NCBI GenBank assembly: GCA_050701115.1 | Contig: JBOHER010000019.1 | Location: 1-37,963 of the forward strand | From: JBOHER01 sp050701115 | Lineage (GTDB): Bacteria; Actinomycetota; Actinomycetes; Mycobacteriales; Pseudonocardiaceae | Direction of reading: 5' to 3' | DNA: 37,963 bases | Part shown: one piece after another, positions 14,519 through 23,692 of the stretch | Layout: each line of letters begins with the position of its first letter | Position numbering within the stretch: the stretch's first letter is position 1 | Translations under genes and position numbers: made by a program | Notes under the pieces: model-generated | Told to the model about the DNA's origin: nothing | Database searches by the model: none | The model's input: the letters and a program-made list of their open reading frames with translations, nothing else

Positions 14519-15811
14519 ATGACCGCGCCCGGTGCCAGCACTGCCCTGCTCACCGACCATTACGAGCTCACCATGTTGTCCAGCGCGCTCGCTGACGGCA
14601 GCGGGAGCCGCGACTGCGTGTTCGAGGTATTCGCGCGCAGACTGCCCGACGGCCGCCGCTACGGAGTCGTCGCGGGCACCGCTCGGGTGCTCGAGGCCAT
14701 CGCGAACTTCCGCTTCACCGACGCCGAACTCGCCCAGTTGTCTGCTACCGCGGTCGTGGACGAGGACACCCTGTCCTGGCTCGCCGGCTACTCCTTCACC
14801 GGGGACATCGACGGCTACCGAGAAGGTGAGCTGTACTTCCCAGGATCACCCGTGCTCACCGTACGCGGCCCGTTCGCCGAGGCGGTCGTGCTGGAAACGC
14901 TGTCGCTCTCGATCCTCAACCACGACTGTGCCATCGCCTCGGCCGCCGCGCGCATGACCTACGCCGCGCGCGGAAGGCCGATCATTGAGATGGGCGGGCG
15001 CCGCACCCACGAGTACGCGGCCGTCGCCGCCGCCCGGGCCGCCTACCTCGCCGGGTTCGCCACCACGTCGAATCTCGAGGCAGGCAGGCGGTACGGCATC
15101 TCCACCCGCGGGACCGTCGCGCACGCGTTCATGCTGCTGCACGACACCGAGGAAGCAGCCTTCCGCGCCCAGATCGCCAAGCTGGGACCGGACACCACAC
15201 TGCTGGTGGACACCTACGACATCACCAGTGGCATCGAGACCGCGGTCCGGGTGGCAGGCCGCGACCTGGGCGCGATCCGGATCGACTCCGGCGATGTCGG
15301 GGTGCTCGCCCGCCAGGCGCGGGACCAACTCGACGCGCTGGGTGCCCGGGACACCAGGATCGTGGTCTCCGGCGACCTCGATGAGCATTCCATCGCCGCA
15401 CTGCGGGCCGAGCCGGTCGACGCCTACGGCGTGGGCACGTCGGTGGTCACCGGATCGGGCGCACCGACCGCCAACATGGTCTACAAGCTGGTCGAGGTGG
15501 ACGGCAGGCCGGTGGCCAAGCGCAGCGTCCAGAAGGAGTCACGGGGTGGTCGCAAGACCGCGTTGCGCAGGTTCAAGAAGACCGGTACCGCCATCGAAGA
15601 AGTCGTCTATCCGGTGGCCACTCCGAAGCCGGAACGCGGTCCGTACGACGAGATTCTGCCGATCCCGCTGGTGCGCGCTGGTGAACTGGTCGACGACCTC
15701 CCTACCCTGGAAGATGGCAGGCAACGCCTGCGGCGCGCGTTGGTGAGCCTGCCGTGGGAGGGGCTCAAGCTCTCGCACGGTGAGCCCGCCATCCCGACGC
15801 TGTTCCCGTGA
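14519..15811 (+). CDS. pncB: nicotinate phosphoribosyltransferase
   Basis: The 430-residue enzyme converts nicotinate and PRPP to nicotinate mononucleotide in the Preiss-Handler NAD salvage pathway. The ATG at 14519 (TAPGASTALLTDHYELTML) is chosen because the family's TDxYxLTM start follows at once. The 5' extension is antisense to clpS and does not look coding. Other signatures are MGGRRTHEYAA, HDTEEAAF, LLVDTYD, IRIDSGDVGVLA and VVSGDLDEHSI. The pncA gene follows 16 bases downstream, making a two-gene salvage operon. Confidence 0.96.
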   Translation: MTAPGASTALLTDHYELTMLSSALADGSGSRDCVFEVFARRLPDGRRYGVVAGTARVLEAIANFRFTDAELAQLSATAVVDEDTLSWLAGYSFTGDIDGYREGELYFPGSPVLTVRGPFAEAVVLETLSLSILNHDCAIASAAARMTYAARGRPIIEMGGRRTHEYAAVAAARAAYLAGFATTSNLEAGRRYGISTRGTVAHAFMLLHDTEEAAFRAQIAKLGPDTTLLVDTYDITSGIETAVRVAGRDLGAIRIDSGDVGVLARQARDQLDALGARDTRIVVSGDLDEHSIAALRAEPVDAYGVGTSVVTGSGAPTANMVYKLVEVDGRPVAKRSVQKESRGGRKTALRRFKKTGTAIEEVVYPVATPKPERGPYDEILPIPLVRAGELVDDLPTLEDGRQRLRRALVSLPWEGLKLSHGEPAIPTLFP

Positions 15812-15826
15812 CTCCAGGAGGAGAAG

Positions 15827-16399
15827 ATGGCGAACGCTCTGATCATCGTCGACGTGCAGAACGACTTCTGTGAGGGTGGCTCACTGGCCGTCACCGGTGG
15901 GGCGATGCTCGCGGGGGACATCTCGACCTTTCTCGCCAATGAGGCCGCATACGACCACATCGTCGCCACCCGCGACTACCACATCGATCCCGGTGCACAC
16001 TTCAGTGACGAGCCGGATTTCGTCCGCTCGTGGCCGCCGCACTGCCGGGCGGGCACGCCGGGAGCCTCCTTCCATCCGGCGCTGGACGTCGGCCCGATCC
16101 GGGAGGTGTTCTCCAAGGGTCAGTACAGCGACGGTTACTCCGGCTTCGAGGGCGTGTCCTCGGAGGGCAACGACCTGGCGGCATGGCTGCGCTCGCGAGG
16201 TGTCGATGCCGTCGACGTCATCGGCATCGCCACCGACCACTGCGTGCGGGCGACCGCAGCGGACGGCGCACGGGAAGGTTTCCGGGTGCGCGCCTTGCTC
16301 GATTACACCGCGGGTGTATCGCGGGAAACCGTCGATGCCGCGCTGAATCAACTCCGTGAGGCCCGCGTCGACCTTGTCGGCACCCCCCGCGTGGGTTGA
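15827..16399 (+). CDS. pncA: nicotinamidase/pyrazinamidase
   Basis: The 190-residue enzyme deamidates nicotinamide to nicotinate, feeding PncB. Catalytic residues align with M. tuberculosis PncA: D9 (VDVQNDF), K97 (FSKGQY) and C139 (TDHCVRAT). The metal ligands are D50, H52, H58 and H72 in ATRDYHIDPGAHF and WPPHC. A homologous M. tuberculosis enzyme activates the drug pyrazinamide. The ATG follows an AGGAGG site. The location beside pncB makes the pathway assignment secure; isochorismatase relatives lack this metal site. Confidence 0.97.
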   Translation: MANALIIVDVQNDFCEGGSLAVTGGAMLAGDISTFLANEAAYDHIVATRDYHIDPGAHFSDEPDFVRSWPPHCRAGTPGASFHPALDVGPIREVFSKGQYSDGYSGFEGVSSEGNDLAAWLRSRGVDAVDVIGIATDHCVRATAADGAREGFRVRALLDYTAGVSRETVDAALNQLREARVDLVGTPRVG

Positions 16400-16410
16400 A
16401 CCCGCCACAC

Positions 16411-16442
16411 CCGGGGGACAGTCGACCGCGACTTTCCCCCGG
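16411..16442. terminator. bidirectional hairpin between convergent genes
   Basis: CCGGGGGA (16411-16418) pairs with TCCCCCGG (16435-16442) around a 16-base loop, in the short gap between pncA and the convergent secreted-protein gene. It is placed to end transcripts from both sides. No long T run follows. Confidence 0.5.
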
Positions 16443-16446
16443 TAGT

Positions 16447-17121
16447 TCAGGTGCCGAAGGGGTCGCAGGCGACCGTGCCCACGGTGATGTCGCCGCTGTT
16501 AGGGCCGCCGCCCTCCGGGAAAAGTTCGATCCGCATCGCGTTGAGCGTCATGCTGCCGTCCGGCGGGCTCGGTGCGATCAACTCGTTCAGCACGACCTTC
16601 GCCAGGGGTGCCGAACCTTCGATCCGCCCCGGGATGGTCACGGTGTAGTTGGACGGGATGCGGTCAGGGACCTCGATACCGCGGATTCCCCGTAGCTCGA
16701 AGCTGGCGGCGCTGCCGTTGCCGGTGGTCTGGCAGTTCACCGTGAACGAGCTGATCCGGATCCGCGGGCCGCCCCACTCGACCAACGCCCGCGTCGAGAA
16801 GGTGCGACCGGCGACCTCCACGAGCGCATTCCCGGCGGAATCCCACCGGCAGTTGGTGGTCGCCCTCCCGTACCTGGCGACGTCGCCGACACTGACCCCT
16901 GACGTGCGGTTGGTCTGCCTGCCCGGGACCGCACACTCCGCGATCGGGTCGACGACGATCTCCTCGCCGTCGTAGACCACATCGACCGCGCCGACCGATC
17001 CTGCTCCCGAGGTCTCCGGCTCATCCGCGGCGACCGCGCTGCCGGAAAGCCCGGTCAGGGACGCGACAAGGAACCCGCCCACCGCTGCGGAAACCCACCA
17101 CCGCTCAGTTGTGCGTGACAT
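16447..17121 (-). CDS. secreted protein of unknown function
   Basis: The 224-residue product starts with a clear signal peptide: MSRTTERWW, then the hydrophobic SAAVGGFLVASLTGLSGSAVA, with cleavage near AVAA-DE. The mature part has four cysteines in ECAVPGR, TNCRW, VNCQTT and VACDPF, probably two disulfides. It has a beta-rich pattern including FSTRALVEWGGPRIRISSFT and SMTLNAMRIELFPEGGG. The latter resembles the choice-of-anchor P group of actinobacterial exported proteins, but I cannot confirm it. No catalytic motif is visible. It is divergent from dinG across 111 bases. Confidence 0.7.
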   Translation of the reverse strand: MSRTTERWWVSAAVGGFLVASLTGLSGSAVAADEPETSGAGSVGAVDVVYDGEEIVVDPIAECAVPGRQTNRTSGVSVGDVARYGRATTNCRWDSAGNALVEVAGRTFSTRALVEWGGPRIRISSFTVNCQTTGNGSAASFELRGIRGIEVPDRIPSNYTVTIPGRIEGSAPLAKVVLNELIAPSPPDGSMTLNAMRIELFPEGGGPNSGDITVGTVACDPFGT

Positions 17122-17232
17122 GACGACTCCCTTCGGTAATCACCTGTGCCCGGAGTATCGACCCGCGAGGCTCCGCCGTATGCGGTTGCGGGCGCACGCC
17201 ACCCGGTCGTGTCAGAGCGGTACCGTGGAGCG

Positions 17233-19341
17233 GTGCTGGACGCTGCCCCCTCGCCCGACGCTCCCACTCACCGCGCCGAGCGAGGCCTGCCCAGCGTGCG
17301 CGAACTGCTCACCACCGCGGTGACGGCGCTCGGAGGCACGCAACGGGAAGGCCAGGTGCGGATGGCCGATGCGGTGGACACCGCGATCCGCACCGGCGAG
17401 CATCTCGCCGTCCAGGCGGGCACCGGCACCGGTAAGTCGCTCGCCTATCTGGTGCCTGCCATCCGGCACGCTGTCGAGCGGGAGGCCACGGTGGTGGTGT
17501 CCACCGCGACCATCGCGCTGCAACGCCAACTGGTCGACCGTGACCTGCCCAGGCTGGCCAAGGCGCTGACGAAGTCGCTGGGACGAGAGCCGCGGTTCGC
17601 CATCCTGAAGGGCAGGCGCAACTATCTCTGCCTGCACCGGCTGGACACCGGCGCGCCGGACGAGCCGGAGGACCAGAGCCTGTTCGATCCGTTTTCCGTC
17701 TCCCGCACCGGCCGTGAGGTCAAGCGGCTGCACGAGTGGGCGGGCGAGACGCTCACCGGCGACCGGGACGACCTGGTACCCGGGGTGTCCGATCGAGCGT
17801 GGCGGCAGGTATCGGTGACCGCCAAGGAATGCCTTGGCGCCGCCCGCTGCCCGGTGGGCACCGACTGCTTCGCCGAACAGGCTCGCGCCGAGGCGGGCCG
17901 GGCCGACGTGGTCGTCACCAACCACGCCTTGCTCGCCATCGACGCGCTGCAGGGCTATCAGGTGCTGCCCGAGCACGATCTGGTGATCATCGACGAGGCG
18001 CACGATCTGGTCGACCGGGTGACCTCGGCAGCCACCGCTGAGCTGACCAGCGCTATGGTCGCGACCGCGGCGAGGCGCTGTGGAAAGCTGATCGATGCCG
18101 AGATCGCCGACCGGCTGATGGAGTCGGCGGATGGCCTCACCCTTGTCCTCGACGACCTGCCTGCCGGGCGGTTGGACCAGCTGCCGCAGGCGCTGGCCGG
18201 TGCGCTGCCTGCCGTCCGCGACGCCGCGCACAGGTGCGTCACCGTGCTCGGACCGGAACGCCGCGAGGACGTCGGCGACGCCACCGCGCGCAAACTCGCG
18301 CGCACGCTGCTCGACGAGGTGCACGACACCGCGGTCCGGCTGCTGGCCGCGTTCGACCCCGACCCCGCGGATCGCCCTGATGTGGTCTGGCTGTCCGGGG
18401 ACCCGACGGCCGCCACCCCACGTCCACCTGCCCTGCACGTGGCTCCGCTGTCGGTCGCCTGCCTCCTTCGGGAACGGGTTTTCGGCACCAGGACCACGGT
18501 GCTCACCTCAGCGACGCTGGCCATCGGAGGGACGTTTGACACGCTCGCGCGGCAGTGGGGTCTCCCGCCCACCGCCCAGGGGAGTCTCCCGCCCACCGCG
18601 TCGCCGAGCCCGGCTGTTTCCGGAACGGCGACCGACAAGGCACCGCCCTCAGACGAAGCCACGCTGCACTGGAGTGGCGTGGACGTCGGCTCACCGTTCG
18701 ATCACGCCCGCAACGGAATCCTGTACCTGGCGGGCCATCTGCCGCCGCCCGGCAGGGACGGGCTGACCGAACCGTTCCTCGACGAGCTGACCGACTTGGT
18801 GCGGGCCGCTGGCGGGCGCACGCTCGGGTTGTTCTCCTCCATGCGCGCGGCCAAGCAGGCCACCGAAGCCCTCCGCGATCGTCTCGAATGCCCCATCCTG
18901 TGTCAGGGCGATGACTCGACCGGGTTGCTCGTGCGGCAGTTCGCCGATGACCCCAAGACCTGCCTGTTCGGCACCCTGTCGCTCTGGCAGGGCGTGGACG
19001 TGCCCGGTCCCTCGCTGCAGCTGGTGGTGGTCGACCGGATCCCGTTCCCCCGGCCCGACGACCCGGTGCAGTCCGCCCGCCAGCGTGCGGTGGAGGCCAG
19101 GGGTGGAAACGGCTTCCTGACCGTCGCCGCGGCGCATGCTGCCCTCCTGCTCGCGCAAGGTGTCGGACGCCTGCACCGCACGGTGGCGGATCGGGGTGTG
19201 GTCGCCGTGCTCGATTCGCGCCTGGCGACCGCGCGGTACGGCGGCTTCCTGCGCGCCTCGCTGCCGCCCTTCTGGCCTACCCACGATCTTGAGGTCGCCA
19301 AGGCGGCACTGCGGCGACTCGACGCGGCCCACCCCGAATGA
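17233..19341 (+). CDS. dinG: ATP-dependent helicase, DinG/XPD family with Fe-S cluster
   Basis: With the GTG at 17233 the product has 702 residues. Walker A is AGTGTGKS (about 62-69) and motif II is DEAH (254-257) in IIDEAHDLVD. Four cysteines positioned as in XPD/DinG (C133 in NYLCLHR, C200, C206 and C212 in KECLGAARCPVGTDC) should hold a 4Fe-4S cluster. Motif VI is GVGRLHRT. The family unwinds DNA 5' to 3' in repair and replication-transcription conflict. A low-complexity Pro/Ser/Ala loop near residues 443-470 contains an in-frame 24-base duplication. An upstream ATG at 17146 is possible but lies in the divergent promoter. Synteny with Rv1329c supports the name. Confidence 0.93.
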   Translation: MLDAAPSPDAPTHRAERGLPSVRELLTTAVTALGGTQREGQVRMADAVDTAIRTGEHLAVQAGTGTGKSLAYLVPAIRHAVEREATVVVSTATIALQRQLVDRDLPRLAKALTKSLGREPRFAILKGRRNYLCLHRLDTGAPDEPEDQSLFDPFSVSRTGREVKRLHEWAGETLTGDRDDLVPGVSDRAWRQVSVTAKECLGAARCPVGTDCFAEQARAEAGRADVVVTNHALLAIDALQGYQVLPEHDLVIIDEAHDLVDRVTSAATAELTSAMVATAARRCGKLIDAEIADRLMESADGLTLVLDDLPAGRLDQLPQALAGALPAVRDAAHRCVTVLGPERREDVGDATARKLARTLLDEVHDTAVRLLAAFDPDPADRPDVVWLSGDPTAATPRPPALHVAPLSVACLLRERVFGTRTTVLTSATLAIGGTFDTLARQWGLPPTAQGSLPPTASPSPAVSGTATDKAPPSDEATLHWSGVDVGSPFDHARNGILYLAGHLPPPGRDGLTEPFLDELTDLVRAAGGRTLGLFSSMRAAKQATEALRDRLECPILCQGDDSTGLLVRQFADDPKTCLFGTLSLWQGVDVPGPSLQLVVVDRIPFPRPDDPVQSARQRAVEARGGNGFLTVAAAHAALLLAQGVGRLHRTVADRGVVAVLDSRLATARYGGFLRASLPPFWPTHDLEVAKAALRRLDAAHPE

Positions 19342-19395
19342 TCCCCCGGTGTGAGGCGGGTTACGGTGAGGCGGCATTACACGTGAGGAGACACG

Positions 19396-19743
19396 TTGTC
19401 CCAGGATTCACCCACTGCACACTCTCGCGCGGTCACCGTCGACAATGACGGCGTCCGCAGGCAACTGGCGGATGGAAGCGAGGAGTCGGTCGCGTGGGCG
19501 GAGCTGTCGTCGGTCGTGATCCGGGTGATTCCGGAGGGACCGTGGAAGGAAGACGTCTTCCTGATGCTGGCGGGCAATGACGGCACCGGAACCGCGATCC
19601 CGAGCAGCGACCCGGCCGCCGACGCGTTGATAGAGCGGCTGCAAGCCCTGCCCGGCTTCGACAACGAACGGTTCATCGAGGCCATGACCACCGATGCCGA
19701 TGAGGCCTACGTAGTCTGGTCCGCCCGGCAATCGCAGGGCTAG
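19396..19743 (+). CDS. small acidic conserved hypothetical protein
   Basis: The 115-residue product starts at a TTG (SQDSPTAHSRAV), with GAGGAG a few bases upstream. It contains a strand-turn pattern VDNDGVRRQLADGSEES, then VAWAELSSVVIRVIPEGP, EDVFLMLAGNDGTG, and LIERLQALPGFDNERFIEAM. Similar short proteins occur in other actinobacteria and proteobacteria, but I cannot assign a family or function. There is no membrane segment or signal peptide. Its stop codon overlaps the stop of the convergent downstream gene by sharing the bases CTAG at 19740-19743. Confidence 0.72.
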   Translation: MSQDSPTAHSRAVTVDNDGVRRQLADGSEESVAWAELSSVVIRVIPEGPWKEDVFLMLAGNDGTGTAIPSSDPAADALIERLQALPGFDNERFIEAMTTDADEAYVVWSARQSQG

Positions 19744-20498
19744 GCCCACTGGGCAAGCACGGTCACCGTGCCCGGATCGACCTCGGTGAAGCCCGCGTCG
19801 CGCACCACGACCACCCGATGCCCGCGCCAGGCCGCCGCAGGGTCGGTCTCCGGCCGCAGGATCGCCCAGTGCTGGGATTTCGGCGTGCGGACCGCGCACG
19901 GGTAGCCTCGCTCGGCCCAGTCGGCCAAGCGCTCCGCATCCAGCACCGACGCCAGGATCATCGTGGCGTGTCCGACCTGTGCGGCGGCTTTGCCGACGGT
20001 CATCGACACATCCGGGTTCAGCCAGAGCACCGGGACGTCCGCGGGCACCGGGCCCGGGTCATCGGCAGGTAGCTCGCTGCCGGAGATCTGCAATCGGCTG
20101 ACCATCTGGGGCGTGCGGGTGACCAGGCCGGGGACGAGCGCCCGCACCTGGGCTCCCTCGACCTCGATGGTGATCCCGGGCAGCTCCTGCACGGCTTGCC
20201 AGTGCGCTCCGCGTGCCCGCCGGGCGACCTTGCGGATGCGCCCCGATATCCAGTCGGCGACCTCCGCATGCCAGGCGCCGCCCGCAGCGGCTCTGGGGTC
20301 GAGGCAGACTGCGATAGCGGCAGCGGCGGCGGCCTCGAGTACGGCGGTTCGGCCGGGTGGCTGGGCACGCTCGATGCGCAGGATGACGGGCATCGCCCGG
20401 ACCTGCTCGGGGTCCTCGTGTCGAATGTCCATTACCGCGGGCGGCGCGTTCAGCCAGGACGCGTACCTGGCAGCCAGCGGCGCGAGGATCTCGCTCAC
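19740..20498 (-). CDS. protein with C-terminal peptidyl-tRNA hydrolase 2-like domain
   Basis: With the GTG at 20498 the product has 252 residues; the start overlaps the serB stop as GTGA, and the 70 upstream codons of the longer frame are antisense-like arginine runs. The C-terminal half contains LWLNPDVSMTVGKAAAQVGH followed by ATMI, the signature helix of archaeal/eukaryotic-type Pth2. There the lysine and the AAQVGHA segment form the active region that releases peptidyl-tRNA. The N-terminal 120 residues (SWLNAPPAVMDIRHEDPEQ and on) are not assigned. Whether it is a true hydrolase is uncertain. Bacteria use Pth1, so this is probably an actinobacterial accessory protein. It is translationally coupled to serB. 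Confidence 0.75.
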   Translation of the reverse strand: MSEILAPLAARYASWLNAPPAVMDIRHEDPEQVRAMPVILRIERAQPPGRTAVLEAAAAAAIAVCLDPRAAAGGAWHAEVADWISGRIRKVARRARGAHWQAVQELPGITIEVEGAQVRALVPGLVTRTPQMVSRLQISGSELPADDPGPVPADVPVLWLNPDVSMTVGKAAAQVGHATMILASVLDAERLADWAERGYPCAVRTPKSQHWAILRPETDPAAAWRGHRVVVVRDAGFTEVDPGTVTVLAQWA

Positions 20499-21721
20499 GG
20501 ACGCAGCAGTTCGAGCCCGTCGGCGGCGTCGGCGGCCTCCACCTCTGACCGCGTCACACCCATCATGAACAGCACCGCGTCCAGGTAGGGGTGGCTGAGT
20601 GTGGTGTCGGCGACCTCGCGCAACGCGGGCTTGGCATTGAAGGCCACACCCATTCCGGCGGCGGAGAGCATATCGATGTCGTTGGCGCCATCGCCCACCG
20701 CGACGCACTGAGCCAGCGGCACGCCGTAGTCGGCGGCGAACCGACGCAAAGCGGTGGCCTTACCCTCCCGGTCGATGATCTCCCCGACCACCCGCCCGGT
20801 GATCGTGCCGTCGACCACTTCGAGTTCGTTGGCTGCGACGAAGTCGAGGCCGAGATCGTCGGCGATTCCCTTGATGATGCGGGTGAAGCCGCCGGAGACA
20901 ACGCCGCAGCGGAAGCCAAGCCGCTTGAGCGTGCGCACCGTGGTGCGCGCGCCGGGGGTGAGTTCGATCTTCGCGGCGACCTCGTCCAGGGTCGACTCGG
21001 GCAAACCTGCCAACAGCGCGACCCTGCGCTCGAGCGACTCGGTGAAGTTCAGCTCGCCCCGCATCGCCGCCTCGGTGATCTTGACGACCTTCGACTGTAC
21101 TCCCGCGTAGCCTGCGAGCATCTCGATGACTTCACCCTGGATCAGCGTGGAGTCGACGTCGAAGACCACCAGGCGCTTCGCGCGGCGGGCCAGCCCTTCC
21201 CGCTCGACCGCGATATCCACCCCGACCTCGGACGAGACGTCGGCGAGCGCGGCACGCAGGGCGGCATCCGCGTCGGCCCGCTCTGGAACCGAGACGTGCA
21301 TCTCCAGGCCGGTCACCGGATAATCGGCCACGCTGCGGATCGCGTCGATGTTCACCTCGAGTGCTGCCAGCCGCCCGGCGACGGCGGTGAACGCCCGCGC
21401 CGTCACCGGCCTGCCGAGCACGACAACGGCGTGGCTGGACCCGCGTTTGCCCGGCGCGAACGGATCGTCTCCGATCTCCGGCCCGACCCGGACGTCGACT
21501 CGCATCGCCACGGTGGCCATGGCCTGTTCGACCGACTCCTGCAAGCCTTCCGGATCGTGGTCGACGGCCACCAGCACACCGAGCACCAGCTGGCCCCGGA
21601 TCACGACCTGTTCGACGTCGAGCACCTCGACCCCGTGCTTGGCCAGCACGGCGAACAGCACCGAGGAGACGCCCGGCTTATCCGGTCCCGTTGTGGTGAT
21701 CAGGACGGGCGTGCTGCTCAC
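20495..21721 (-). CDS. serB: phosphoserine phosphatase with N-terminal ACT domains
   Basis: The 408-residue enzyme completes L-serine synthesis by hydrolysing O-phosphoserine. Two ACT-type regulatory segments fill residues 1-170 (VLITTTGPDKPGVSSVLFAV; AVVVLGRPVTARAFTAVAGR). The HAD domain follows, with LVVFDVDSTLIQGEVIE (nucleophile D188, acid D190), VVSGGF and GDGANDIDMLSAAGMG. The layout equals M. tuberculosis SerB2, and the neighbouring ctaD is also conserved there. O-phosphoserine is the substrate of the CysM encoded elsewhere in the window, so SerB and CysM draw on the same intermediate. Both ends overlap neighbours by GTGA, coupling it to ctaD and the Pth2-like gene. Confidence 0.95.
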   Translation of the reverse strand: MSSTPVLITTTGPDKPGVSSVLFAVLAKHGVEVLDVEQVVIRGQLVLGVLVAVDHDPEGLQESVEQAMATVAMRVDVRVGPEIGDDPFAPGKRGSSHAVVVLGRPVTARAFTAVAGRLAALEVNIDAIRSVADYPVTGLEMHVSVPERADADAALRAALADVSSEVGVDIAVEREGLARRAKRLVVFDVDSTLIQGEVIEMLAGYAGVQSKVVKITEAAMRGELNFTESLERRVALLAGLPESTLDEVAAKIELTPGARTTVRTLKRLGFRCGVVSGGFTRIIKGIADDLGLDFVAANELEVVDGTITGRVVGEIIDREGKATALRRFAADYGVPLAQCVAVGDGANDIDMLSAAGMGVAFNAKPALREVADTTLSHPYLDAVLFMMGVTRSEVEAADAADGLELLRP

Positions 21722-23535
21722 TTGTGATCCGGGTTCGCCTCGGTGTCGGAGCCTGCGGGCGTCACCACTTCGGCGAGCTTCTCAGAGGGTGCCTCGATCG
21801 CGTCCGGGTGCGGCAGAGCCCTACCCCTGAAGCTGATGTGGCCTTCGCTGTGCATCCGCTCGACCATGTGCGGGTAGTGCAGCTCGAACGCCGGGCGCTC
21901 GGACCGGATCCGGGGCAGCTCGGTGAAGTTGTGCCGCGGCGGCGGGCAACTGGTCGCCCATTCCAGCGAGCTTCCGTAGCCCCATGGGTCGTCCACCCTG
22001 ACGATCTCGCCGAACCGGTAACTCTTGAAGACGTTCCAGATGAACGGCAGCGTCGAGGCGCCCAGGATATAGGCGCCGATCGTGGAGATCGTGTTCAGGG
22101 TGGTGAACCCGTCGGAGGACAGGTAGTCGGCGTACCGGCGTGGCATGCCCTCATTGCCCAGCCAGTGCTGCACGAGGAACGTGCCGTGGAAGCCGATGAA
22201 GGTGGTCCAGAAGTGCAGCTTGGCCAGCGGCTCGTCCATCATCCGGCCGGTGATCTTCGGGAACCAGAAGTAGATCCCGGCGAAGGTGGCGAACACGATG
22301 GTGCCGTAGAGCACGTAGTGGAAGTGCGCGACCACGAAGTAGCTGTCCGAGACGTGGAAGTCGATCGCGGGCGCAGCCAGCAGGATGCCGGTCAGGCCAC
22401 CGAAGAGGAAGGTGACCAGGAAGCCCACCGAGAACAGCATCGGCGATTCGAAACTGAGTTTGCCCTTCCACATGGTGCCGATCCAATTGAAGAACTTCAC
22501 CCCGGTCGGGACCGCGATCAGGAAGGTCATGAAGGAGAAGAACGGCAGCAGCACCGCGCCGGTGGCGTACATGTGGTGCGCCCACACCGCGACCGACAGC
22601 GCCGCGATAGCCAGCGTGGCAAAGACCAGGCCCTTGTAGCCGAACAACGGCTTACGGGAGAAGACCGGGAAGATCTCCGAGACGATGCCGAAGAACGGCA
22701 GCGCGACGATGTAGACCTCGGGGTGCCCGAAGAACCAGAACAAGTGCTGCCAGAGGATCACGCCACCGTTGTCCGGGTCGAACACGTGGGCGCCGATACG
22801 CCGGTCGGCCAGCAGTCCTGCGAGTGCGGCGGTCAGGATGGGGAAGGCGAGCAGCACCAGGACCCCGGTGATCAGGATGTTCCAGGTGAAGATCGGCATC
22901 CGCCACATGGTCATACCGGGCGCGCGCAGGCAAACCACCGTGGTGATCATGTTGACCGCGCCGAGGATGGTGCCGAGACCGGACACCATGAGGCCCACGA
23001 TCCACAGGTCGGCGCCGACGCCAGGCGAGTGGATGGCGTCGGACAGCGGCGTGTAGGCGAACCAGCCGAAGTCGGCCGCGCCACCCGGCGTGAGGAAGCC
23101 GGACACGACGGTCAGACCGCCGAACAGGTACAGCCAGTAGGAGAAGGCGTTCAGTCGCGGGAAGGCGACATCGGGCGAACCGATCTGCAGCGGCAGGATG
23201 AAGTTGGCGAACCCGAACAGGATCGGCGTCGCGTACAGCAGCAGCATGATCGTGCCGTGCATGGTGAACAGCTGGTTGTACTGCTCAGCGGACAGGAACT
23301 GCTGGCCTGGCACGGCGAGCTCGGTGCGGATGAGCATCGCCATCGCTCCGCCCACCATGAAGAAGGCGAACGACGTGACCAGGTACATGATGCCGATTTG
23401 CTTGTGGTCCGTCGTGCGGAACAACCGCAGCAGGTACGAACCCTTGACCGGCTCGGGCGCGGGATGGGGACGCGTCGCGATCGGCTGGGGGGCTACGGCC
23501 GTCACTCCTGCCTCCTGCAGTTTCTGTTCGAACAT
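21718..23535 (-). CDS. ctaD: cytochrome c oxidase subunit I (aa3)
   Basis: The 605-residue membrane protein is the catalytic subunit of aa3-type cytochrome oxidase, with about 12 hydrophobic segments. Haem and copper ligands are visible: FTMHGTIMLLL for haem a, FFGHPEVYIVALP (the His-Tyr cross-link pair), VWAHHMYATG (two CuB histidines), and VAHFHYVLYG (haem a3 and a). The C-terminal tail after RRYADYLSSDGF extends about 100 residues with a CPPPRHNFTELPRIRSERP stretch typical of actinobacteria. The ATG at 23535 (FEQKLQEAG) is preferred over the longer frame. It heads a coupled operon with serB and a Pth2-like gene. A 157-base gap precedes the gene upstream. Confidence 0.96.
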   Translation of the reverse strand: MFEQKLQEAGVTAVAPQPIATRPHPAPEPVKGSYLLRLFRTTDHKQIGIMYLVTSFAFFMVGGAMAMLIRTELAVPGQQFLSAEQYNQLFTMHGTIMLLLYATPILFGFANFILPLQIGSPDVAFPRLNAFSYWLYLFGGLTVVSGFLTPGGAADFGWFAYTPLSDAIHSPGVGADLWIVGLMVSGLGTILGAVNMITTVVCLRAPGMTMWRMPIFTWNILITGVLVLLAFPILTAALAGLLADRRIGAHVFDPDNGGVILWQHLFWFFGHPEVYIVALPFFGIVSEIFPVFSRKPLFGYKGLVFATLAIAALSVAVWAHHMYATGAVLLPFFSFMTFLIAVPTGVKFFNWIGTMWKGKLSFESPMLFSVGFLVTFLFGGLTGILLAAPAIDFHVSDSYFVVAHFHYVLYGTIVFATFAGIYFWFPKITGRMMDEPLAKLHFWTTFIGFHGTFLVQHWLGNEGMPRRYADYLSSDGFTTLNTISTIGAYILGASTLPFIWNVFKSYRFGEIVRVDDPWGYGSSLEWATSCPPPRHNFTELPRIRSERPAFELHYPHMVERMHSEGHISFRGRALPHPDAIEAPSEKLAEVVTPAGSDTEANPDHK

Positions 23536-23692
23536 CGTCTGGGACTCGAGCGCACAGCGCTGAAGAGCTAGAGGGGATCGTAGCCGTCGCGGAATCGGCG
23601 GCTGCGCACCGGTTGGCATGATCGGGGCGCAGCAGATGGTGACGTGACCTCCGCCACACCTCCTCGGGCCGCGCTTGGGGTGCGTACAAGCA

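Noticed and set aside
21724..23571. 615-codon open frame on the plus strand
   Set aside because: It is the exact antisense of ctaD and its composition (Gly, Arg, Glu, His, Asp runs) is that of a GC-bias shadow; no domain is visible.
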